Source: Burkholderiaceae bacterium (GTDB taxonomy: Bacteria; Pseudomonadota; Gammaproteobacteria; Burkholderiales; Burkholderiaceae_C). From it: a stretch of 14,234 bases of DNA. Made by a program: the position numbers and the translations under genes. The stretch spans positions 1-14,234 of the forward strand of contig JAGOBT010000027.1 in NCBI GenBank assembly GCA_017999135.1, written 5' to 3'. The notes under the pieces were generated by a model that made no database searches, was not told the origin of the DNA, and worked only from the letters and a program-made list of their open reading frames with translations. Shown here piece by piece: positions 7,878-13,061 of this stretch (position 1 is the first letter of the stretch; each line of letters begins with the position of its first letter).

Positions 7878-7895
7878 ATGTAGCATCGGCTACAT
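7878..7895. promoter_or_regulatory. Perfect palindromic operator in the fpr/hnr region (presumed TetR site O2)
   Basis: ATGTAGC (7878-7884), spacer ATCG, GCTACAT (7889-7895). Both half-sites and the 4-base spacing are identical to the site upstream of ena; only the spacer differs, which points to selection on the arms. It can control both divergent transcripts. Confidence 0.78.
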
Positions 7896-7899
7896 GTTG

Positions 7900-7917
7900 G
7901 TTTAGCAGCCACTACAT
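7900..7917. promoter_or_regulatory. Degenerate second operator in the fpr/hnr region (site O3)
   Basis: GTTTAGC (7900-7906), spacer AGCC, ACTACAT (7911-7917). Against ATGTAGC-N4-GCTACAT the left arm matches 5 of 7 bases and the right arm 6 of 7. Its centre is 23 bases from that of the perfect site, about two helical turns, which suits cooperative binding of two TetR dimers or separate control of the two divergent promoters. Confidence 0.55.
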
Positions 7918-7947
7918 GAAACAGCGGTCTGCCGAGCTGGCCCGCAT

Positions 7948-7974
7948 TGTGCCTCAGGCACAGGGTTGTCCCTG
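7948..7974. promoter_or_regulatory. 15-bp odd palindrome followed by a short stem-loop in the hnr leader
   Basis: TGTGCCT (7948-7954), central C, AGGCACA (7956-7962) is a perfect odd palindrome. It overlaps by two bases a second inverted repeat, CAGGG (7961-7965), TTGT, CCCTG (7970-7974). As DNA the first could be a dimeric regulator site; as RNA the two could form small adjacent hairpins in the hnr leader. Neither resembles the TetR operators, and no function is assigned. Confidence 0.4.
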
Positions 7975-7994
7975 GTGTGGTGGGTGATCGGGGC

Positions 7995-8008
7995 TTGTTC
8001 TGGATCAA
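7995..8008. promoter_or_regulatory. FNR/Anr/CRP-family-like oxygen-response box before hnr
   Basis: TTGTT-CTGG-ATCAA matches the FNR/Anr consensus TTGAT-N4-ATCAA at 9 of 10 conserved bases, with a perfect right arm. Its centre is about 21 bases before the hnr start and just upstream of the ribosome binding site. That is too close to activate hnr by the usual -41.5 geometry unless translation starts further in. It could instead repress hnr or act at a distance on the divergent fpr promoter. The presence of the box is seen; its use is inferred. Confidence 0.45.
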
Positions 8009-8011
8009 GCC

Positions 8012-8016
8012 GGAGG
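8012..8016 (+). promoter_or_regulatory. Shine-Dalgarno deciding the hnr start
   Basis: GGAGG lies 6 bases before ATG 8023. It favours that start over an upstream TTG at 7966, which would run through the FNR-like box, and over an internal ATG at 8125, which directly precedes the conserved HKIECNAC segment but lacks a good ribosome binding site. Confidence 0.7.
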
Positions 8017-8022
8017 GCGTGC

Positions 8023-9627
8023 ATGTCGGAGCATGAACACACCAAGACCGATGGTCTGGGTGAAGGGGCGGCGGCCGCCGCTGCGCCGCTGGCTGACTGG
8101 CGCAACGCGCCGCGCAATGAGCGCATGGCCGCGCACAAGATCGAATGCAACGCCTGCCCGGTGTTGTGCCAGATCAGCGACGGCAAGGTGGGCGCCTGCG
8201 ACCGTTACGCCAACCGCGCTGGCACCCTGGTGCGGGTGGATCCGGTGCTGCTGGTGCGCCAGCGGGTGGATGCCGCGGCGGGTGATGGCGCAGCGGCCGA
8301 GCTGGTGCCGTTTCTGCCGCAGGGCGCAGCGCCGCTGGCACAGGATGCCGGCGCGCCGGCGCTGTTTGTCACGGCGGTGGGCGCCAGCACCACCTACCCC
8401 GACTACAAGCCCGCGCCGTTCATCGTGTCCAGCCAGGCGCAGGGCGTGGACATGGTGACGGTGGTCACCGAGGGCATCTTCAGCTACTGCAGCCTCAAGC
8501 TCAAGATCGACACCGACCGCTGGCTGGGCCCCGAGCAGGCCAATGTGCGCTGCAACGGCGAGGTGGTGGGCCATGTCACCACCGCCGAATACGGCAGCCA
8601 GATGTTGAGCCTTGGCGGCGTGCACCACATCACCGGCGGCAGCAAGAAAGAAGGGCGCGTCACCGTCGACATGATGTGTGCGCTGGGCAACCAGCAGGCG
8701 GTGGATCTCAGCATCGATGGCGGCGCGCAGGTGCGGGTGCAGGCGGGGCGGCCGCCCATCGTCAACGGCTTGTCCGAGGTGCGCATGCGGCTGGGCTGCG
8801 GCTCGGCCACCATCGGCATCTTTGCGCAGCAGTTCGTGGGCCTGGTCGATGAGGTGGTGGTGGTCGACGACCACATCACCGGCGTGCTCACCGAGCACCA
8901 GGCCGGGCGCTGCCTCGGCCTGCGCCGCTCGGGCCTGAAGATCCGCGGCCGCAAGAGCACGCCGGGCCGCTACTTCCAGGTGGCCAACCCCGGCACCGGC
9001 TGGGGCGGCACCGACATCGCTGACCCGCTGTCCATCCTGGAGCCCTGGGACGCTGACGACGCCTGGCCCGGCCAGCGCCTGCTGATGGTCAGCACCACCG
9101 GCGAACATGCCGCCTGGTTCGAGCTGGACGCCGCGCTGCAGCCGCAGCCCGCGGCCATGCCGGCGGCTGTGCAGGCCATTGTCGACCGCATCGGCGAGAA
9201 CTGCGAGCCGGCGCTGTGCACCGTGCTGTTCCTGGCCGGTGCCGGCGGCAGCCTGCGTGCCGGCGTGACCGACAACCCGGTGCGGCTGACCCAGGCCATC
9301 AAGCAGAGCCTGGTCAACGTGACCTGCGGTGGTGCGCCAGCCTATGTGTGGCCGGGTGGCGGCATCACCGTGATGGTGGACGTGCTGCGCATGCCGGCCC
9401 ACAGCTTCGGCACGGTGCCCACGCCGGCCATCGTGGCGCCGATCGAATTCAACATGCGGCTGGACGACTACCGGCGCCTGGGCGGCCACATGGCCTATGT
9501 GCGCACCTTGGAGCAGGCCCTGGCCACTGGCGCCTGGCACGCCGATGGCGCGCCGACGGTGCGGCGCATCGCCGATGCGGCGCCAGGCAATCCCTGGCCG
9601 CTGGGTCGGCCACCGTTGCTGGGTTGA
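8023..9627 (+). CDS. hnr: 6-hydroxynicotinate reductase (Fe-S flavoenzyme)
   Basis: A 534-aa protein recognised as 6-hydroxynicotinate reductase, which in E. barkeri reduces 6-hydroxynicotinate to 1,4,5,6-tetrahydro-6-oxonicotinate with ferredoxin-level electrons and contains covalent flavin, one [2Fe-2S] and two [4Fe-4S] clusters. Residues 1-34 are a low-complexity extension with an alanine run. Then comes HKIECNACPVLC with the cysteine pattern C42-x2-C45-x3-C49-x9-C59, a likely Fe-S site. Further cysteines are at 156, 177, 219, 259, 297, 394, 399 and 435. RLGCGSATIG at 256-265 contains SAT, a partial match to the ApbE flavinylation motif, making T263 a candidate flavin attachment site (inference). 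No signal peptide is present. It heads the plus-strand operon, overlaps the next gene by one base (TGATG) and diverges from fpr, its likely electron source. Substrate identity rests on homology and on the linked enamidase. Confidence 0.88.
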   Translation: MSEHEHTKTDGLGEGAAAAAAPLADWRNAPRNERMAAHKIECNACPVLCQISDGKVGACDRYANRAGTLVRVDPVLLVRQRVDAAAGDGAAAELVPFLPQGAAPLAQDAGAPALFVTAVGASTTYPDYKPAPFIVSSQAQGVDMVTVVTEGIFSYCSLKLKIDTDRWLGPEQANVRCNGEVVGHVTTAEYGSQMLSLGGVHHITGGSKKEGRVTVDMMCALGNQQAVDLSIDGGAQVRVQAGRPPIVNGLSEVRMRLGCGSATIGIFAQQFVGLVDEVVVVDDHITGVLTEHQAGRCLGLRRSGLKIRGRKSTPGRYFQVANPGTGWGGTDIADPLSILEPWDADDAWPGQRLLMVSTTGEHAAWFELDAALQPQPAAMPAAVQAIVDRIGENCEPALCTVLFLAGAGGSLRAGVTDNPVRLTQAIKQSLVNVTCGGAPAYVWPGGGITVMVDVLRMPAHSFGTVPTPAIVAPIEFNMRLDDYRRLGGHMAYVRTLEQALATGAWHADGAPTVRRIADAAPGNPWPLGRPPLLG

Positions 9628-10529
9628 TGCCGATGTGGGCAGCGCAGCGCGCCCCCCTGCCTGGCGGGCGCTGGCATCTGCAACACGGGCCGATCGACAT
9701 CGTGATCGCCGCCGAGGGGGATGCCGATGCGGTGGCGGCCGCCCATGCGGCGGCCTGGGTGCGCTTCCAGCCACTGCTGGGTGATCTGGTGGCCGAACTG
9801 CCGCGGCTGCGCCAACCTGTCGATGCGGCTGGCAACCCGCTGCGCGGCCTGGTGGCGCGGAGGATGTGGGCCGCTTGCGCCCCGCTGCGTGCGGCGGCTG
9901 GCGGTTTTCTCACGCCGATGGCGGCCGTGGCCGGTGCCGTGGCGCAGGAACTGATCGCCGCCTACCAGCGGCCCGGCATCACCCGCGCCTGGGTGAACAA
10001 CGGCGGCGACATTGCGCTGCATCTGGCGCCTGGCCAGTCGGCGCGGGTGGGGTTGATGGCCGACCTGTCGCGGTTCGATGCCGAGGCGCTGGCGCGCACC
10101 GTGGCGGGGAACCTGCGCACCGATGCGGGCTTCACCGTGGCGCATGCCAGCCCGGTGCGGGGCGTGGCCACCAGCGGTTGGCGCGGCCGCAGCCAGTCAC
10201 TGGGCATCGCCGACAGCGTGACGGTGCTGGCCGCCACCGCGGCCGACGCTGATGCCGCCGCCACTGTGGTGGCCAATGCCGTCAATCTCGACGACGCCCG
10301 CATCCAGCGCGCACCTGCCAGCAGCCTGCGCGACGACAGCGACCTGGGCGAGCGCCTCGTCACCGTGGCGGTGCCGCTGTTGCCGCCTGCGGTGGTGCAG
10401 CGGGCGCTGGATGCCGGCCTGCAGGTGGCCCGACACCTGCAGGCCGGGGGCTGCATCCATGCGGCGCTGCTGGTGTGTCAGGGTTCTCTCGCTCGGCTGG
10501 CGCCGCTCGGCGCGCTAGAGTTGGTGTAG
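9627..10529 (+). CDS. UPF0280 family protein, ApbE-like (candidate flavin transferase)
   Basis: A 300-aa protein of the UPF0280 family. Its ATG shares a base with the hnr stop codon (TGATG), indicating translational coupling; ATG 9633 is an alternative two codons in. The middle and C-terminal parts resemble the ApbE FMN transferase fold: VNNGGDIAL at 123-131, GVATSGWRGRSQSLG at 179-193, IADSVTVLAATAADADAAAT at 194-213. These parallel ApbE's GG-D, TSG and ADA-x-AT metal/flavin site segments. No lipoprotein signal or N-terminal membrane anchor is seen, unlike classical periplasmic ApbE, so it should act in the cytoplasm. UPF0280 proteins have no established function that I know of. The coupling to a reductase whose homologue carries covalent flavin suggests it attaches that flavin. 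An operator-like palindrome overlaps its stop codon. Confidence 0.82.
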   Translation: MPMWAAQRAPLPGGRWHLQHGPIDIVIAAEGDADAVAAAHAAAWVRFQPLLGDLVAELPRLRQPVDAAGNPLRGLVARRMWAACAPLRAAAGGFLTPMAAVAGAVAQELIAAYQRPGITRAWVNNGGDIALHLAPGQSARVGLMADLSRFDAEALARTVAGNLRTDAGFTVAHASPVRGVATSGWRGRSQSLGIADSVTVLAATAADADAAATVVANAVNLDDARIQRAPASSLRDDSDLGERLVTVAVPLLPPAVVQRALDAGLQVARHLQAGGCIHAALLVCQGSLARLAPLGALELV

Positions 10530-10541
10530 TAATTGCTAAAC
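10524..10541. promoter_or_regulatory. Degenerate operator at the end of the UPF0280 gene (site O4)
   Basis: GTGTAGT (10524-10530), spacer AATT, GCTAAAC (10535-10541): 5 of 7 bases match in each arm of ATGTAGC-N4-GCTACAT, with the spacing kept. The right arm is the exact reverse complement of the left arm of site O3 (GTTTAGC). It covers the UPF0280 stop codon and ends 11 bases before the first DUF1185 start, in an AT-richer patch, suggesting an internal regulated promoter. It is weaker than O1 and O2 and could be chance. Confidence 0.5.
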
Positions 10542-10552
10542 GAACTGCAGCC

Positions 10553-11194
10553 ATGAGTCTCATCGACATCCGACGCGTCTTCACCCAGGTGGAAGACATC
10601 CACCACGAGGGTGGCCCGCGCGCCGCGCAGCCACTGCGGCGCGGCGCCATCGCCGCGGTGCTGACCAACCCCTACGCTGGCCGCTACGAGCCCGACATCC
10701 TGCCGATGATGGAGGCGCTGAACCCGGTGGGCCTGGACATGGCGCGCCGCCTGCTGGCTGCGATGGCCGTGCCGGCCGAGGCCATCCAGGGCTATGGCAA
10801 GGGCGCGATCATCGGCGCGGCCGGTGAACTGGAACACGGCGCGCAGTGGCATGTGCCCGGCGGTTATGCCATGCGTGAGCTGCTGGGCTGGAAGGGCGAC
10901 GCTGCCGCCTATGCCAAGGGCATCAGCAGTGGTGGCCAGAGCGGCAACGCCCTGGCCATCGTGCCCAGCACCAAGAAGGTGGGTGCGCCCGGCACCACGC
11001 TGGACGTGCCGCTGACCCACATCAACGCCAGCTATGTGCGCAGCCATTTCGATGCGTTTGAAGTCCGTGTGCCCGGCGCGCCCAAGCCCGACGAGATGGT
11101 CTTGATCCTGGCGATGAGCTGCGGCGCGCGGGTCCATGCCCGTGTCGGCGGGCTGGCCGCAGATGCCATCGCCAAGTGGGACGGTCAGAGATGA
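10553..11194 (+). CDS. DUF1185 / 'amino acid synthesis' family protein, copy 1
   Basis: A 213-aa protein of Pfam family PF06684 (DUF1185). Visible family segments are LTNPYAGRYEPD at 37-48, GYGKGAIIGAAGELEHGA at 80-97, VPSTKKVGAPG at 137-147, DVPLTHINASYVRSHFDAFE at 151-170 and RVGGL at 197-201. Published structures of two family members show a variant of the Bacillus chorismate mutase fold; no reaction is assigned. Relative to copy 2 it carries an insertion of about 15-20 residues around 103-125 (YAMRELLGWKGDAAAYAK region). The ATG at 10553 is used because the frame before it overlaps UPF0280 and lacks homology; no clear Shine-Dalgarno is present. It lies 23 bases after UPF0280 and 25 before copy 2. 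Placed inside the hnr cluster, it is a candidate unknown catabolic enzyme or subunit. Confidence 0.85.
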   Translation: MSLIDIRRVFTQVEDIHHEGGPRAAQPLRRGAIAAVLTNPYAGRYEPDILPMMEALNPVGLDMARRLLAAMAVPAEAIQGYGKGAIIGAAGELEHGAQWHVPGGYAMRELLGWKGDAAAYAKGISSGGQSGNALAIVPSTKKVGAPGTTLDVPLTHINASYVRSHFDAFEVRVPGAPKPDEMVLILAMSCGARVHARVGGLAADAIAKWDGQR

Positions 11195-11219
11195 CCCGCC
11201 AACACCAAGGAGCCACAAC

Positions 11220-11804
11220 ATGCCCGCAGACATCCGCAAGCTGATCGTCCAGGTCGACGAAACCCGCCGGGAGATGGGCCGCGATGTGAACCCGCCCACC
11301 CGCCGCGCGCTGGCCATGGCGGTGATCACCAACCCGTTTGCCGGCCGCTATGAAGAGAACCTCGATGCGCTGATCGCCATCGGCGAGGAACTGGGCGCGC
11401 TGCTGGGTGACAAGTGCGTGCAGGCGCTGGGCATCCAGCCCGGCCAGGCGCAAAGCTACGGCAAGGCCGCCATCGTCGGCGAGGCCGGTGAACTGGAGCA
11501 TGCCGCCGCCATCCTGCACCCCAAGCTGGGCGCCCCGCTGCGCAAGGCCGTCGAGAAGGGCGCCGCCCTGGTGCCCAGCGCCAAGAAGCAGGGCGGCGTG
11601 GGCACGGCGGTCGATGTGCCGCTGGGCCACAAGGACGCCGCCTTCGTGCGCAGCCACTTCGACGCCATCGAGGCCCGCGTGGCCGATGCACCGCGCGCCA
11701 ACGAGATCGTCGTCGCCGTCGCCGTCACTGACAGCGGCCGGCCGCTGCCCCGCGTCGGCGGGCTGCAGGCCCATGAAATCCAGGGTGTGGACGGCCTGCG
11801 CTAG
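11220..11804 (+). CDS. DUF1185 / 'amino acid synthesis' family protein, copy 2
   Basis: A 194-aa paralogue of the preceding protein. Shared segments are ITNPFAGRYEEN at 36-47, SYGKAAIVGEAGELEHAA at 79-96, VPSAKKQGGVGTAVDVPLGH at 118-137, FVRSHFDAIEARV at 142-154 and RVGGL at 178-182. The invariant Asn-Pro/AGRY, GELEH and RSHFDA clusters probably line the active site, though no mechanism is established. A good Shine-Dalgarno, AAGGAG at 11207-11212, sits 7 bases before the ATG. It is followed after 51 bases by the substrate-binding protein gene. Tandem, diverged copies suggest a hetero-oligomer or two successive steps of the same pathway (inference). Confidence 0.86.
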   Translation: MPADIRKLIVQVDETRREMGRDVNPPTRRALAMAVITNPFAGRYEENLDALIAIGEELGALLGDKCVQALGIQPGQAQSYGKAAIVGEAGELEHAAAILHPKLGAPLRKAVEKGAALVPSAKKQGGVGTAVDVPLGHKDAAFVRSHFDAIEARVADAPRANEIVVAVAVTDSGRPLPRVGGLQAHEIQGVDGLR

Positions 11805-11855
11805 GCTCCCACCCGCTGTTGTCGTTTCCATCCTTTCCACTTCGAGGTCCTGACC

Positions 11856-13058
11856 ATGAACCGCAAGCACTTCCTGGCCGCGCTGGCCGCGCTGACATCG
11901 CTGGGCGGCACCAGCGCCATCGCCCAGAGCGGCCCGATCAAGATCGGCGAGGTCAACAGCTACAAGGCCCAGCCTGCCTTTCTGGACCCGTACAAGAAGG
12001 GCATGGAGCTGGCGGTGGAGGAGATCAACGCCGCCGGCGGCCTGCTGGGCCGCAAGGTGGAACTGATCACCCGCGACGACAACGCCAACCCGGGCGATGC
12101 GGTGCGCGCCGCCGAAGAGCTGGTCTCGCGCGAGAAGGTCGACGTGCTGACCGGCGCCTTCCTCAGCCACATCGGCCTGGCGCTGACCGACTTCGCCAAG
12201 CAGAAGAAGTTCTTCTACCTCGCCAGCGAGCCGCTGACCGACAAGATCGTCTGGAGCAACGGCAACCGCTACACCTTCCGCCTGCGGCCCAGCACCTACA
12301 TGCAGAGTGCCATGCTGGTGCCCGAGGCCGCCAAGCTCAAGAAGAAGCGCTGGGCCATCGTCTACCCCAACTATGAATACGGCCAGAGCGCGGCGGCCAC
12401 TTTCAAGACGTTGCTGAAGGCCGCCCAGCCCGATGTGGAATTCGTGGCGGAGCAGGCGCCGCCGCTGGGCAAGCTGGACGCCGGCAGCGTGGTGCAGGCC
12501 CTGGCCGATGCCAAGCCCGACGCCATCATGAACGTGCTGTTCGGCGCCGACCTGGCCAAGTTCGTGCGCGAGGGCAACACGCGTGGCCTGTTCCAGGGCC
12601 GCGAGGTGGTCAGCATGCTGACCGGCGAGCCGGAATACCTGGATCCGCTGAAGGACGAGACGCCCAACGGCTGGATCGTCACCGGCTACCCCTGGTACGG
12701 CATCCAGACGCCCGAGCACAAGGCCTTCTACCTGGCCTACCACCGCAAGTTCAACGACTACCCGCGCCTGGGCTCGGTGGTGGGCTACTCGGCCATCAAG
12801 AGCCTGGCCGCCGGCATCACCAAGGCCAAGAGCACCGAGACGGAAAAGCTGATCACCGCCTTCCGTGGGCTGGAGCTGATGACGCCCTTCGGCAAGGCGG
12901 TGTACCGCCCGCAGGACCACCAGAGCACCATGGGTGCCTTCGTCGGCCGCACCAAGAACGACAAGGGCCGCGGCACGATGGTCGACTACGTCTACTTCGA
13001 CGGCGCCAAGTTCCAGCCGACGGATGCCGAGGTCAAGAAGCTGCGCCCCGCCGACTGA
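11856..13058 (+). CDS. Branched-chain amino acid-type (HAAT) ABC transporter substrate-binding protein
   Basis: A 400-aa periplasmic binding protein of the type I Leu/Ile/Val-binding fold (Peripla_BP_6). It has a signal peptide: MNRK, a hydrophobic stretch, then SAIA|Q with likely cleavage after residue 23. The mature N-terminus IKIGEVNSY (28-36), GMELAVEEINAAGGLLGRKV (49-68) and RDDNANPGDAVRAAEELV (73-90) are typical of the family. GAGG at 11844-11847 precedes the ATG by 8 bases. It follows the DUF1185 pair and precedes the permease by only 3 bases. Family members bind amino acids, amides, urea or aromatic acids; here the context points to nicotinate or a related heterocyclic acid. Specificity cannot be read from sequence. 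Confidence 0.9.
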   Translation: MNRKHFLAALAALTSLGGTSAIAQSGPIKIGEVNSYKAQPAFLDPYKKGMELAVEEINAAGGLLGRKVELITRDDNANPGDAVRAAEELVSREKVDVLTGAFLSHIGLALTDFAKQKKFFYLASEPLTDKIVWSNGNRYTFRLRPSTYMQSAMLVPEAAKLKKKRWAIVYPNYEYGQSAAATFKTLLKAAQPDVEFVAEQAPPLGKLDAGSVVQALADAKPDAIMNVLFGADLAKFVREGNTRGLFQGREVVSMLTGEPEYLDPLKDETPNGWIVTGYPWYGIQTPEHKAFYLAYHRKFNDYPRLGSVVGYSAIKSLAAGITKAKSTETEKLITAFRGLELMTPFGKAVYRPQDHQSTMGAFVGRTKNDKGRGTMVDYVYFDGAKFQPTDAEVKKLRPAD

Positions 13059-13061
13059 TCG

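Larger units (their letters stand above)
7782..8022. promoter_or_regulatory. Divergent fpr/hnr control region
   Basis: The 241 bases between the divergent starts of fpr and hnr contain no gene. In order they hold an untranslated fpr leader of about 96 bases, a perfect 18-bp palindrome (7878-7895), a degenerate copy (7900-7917), a 15-bp odd palindrome (7948-7962), a short stem-loop (7961-7974), an FNR/Anr-like box (7995-8008) and the hnr Shine-Dalgarno (8012-8016). The part around the operators is less GC-rich than the coding DNA. I cannot assign sigma70 -35/-10 pairs with confidence on either strand. Confidence 0.7.

Noticed and set aside
7782..7886. A longer fpr starting at ATG 7886
   Set aside because: It would begin inside the palindromic operator and add 35 residues not found in the family.
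7957..7970. A possible sigma54 promoter (GGCAC followed by TTGTC)
   Set aside because: The conserved GC of the -12 element is missing at the required spacing.
8005..9774. A 589-codon open frame on the minus strand
   Set aside because: It is antisense to hnr, whose frame shows clear family motifs; the composition is that of a GC-rich shadow.
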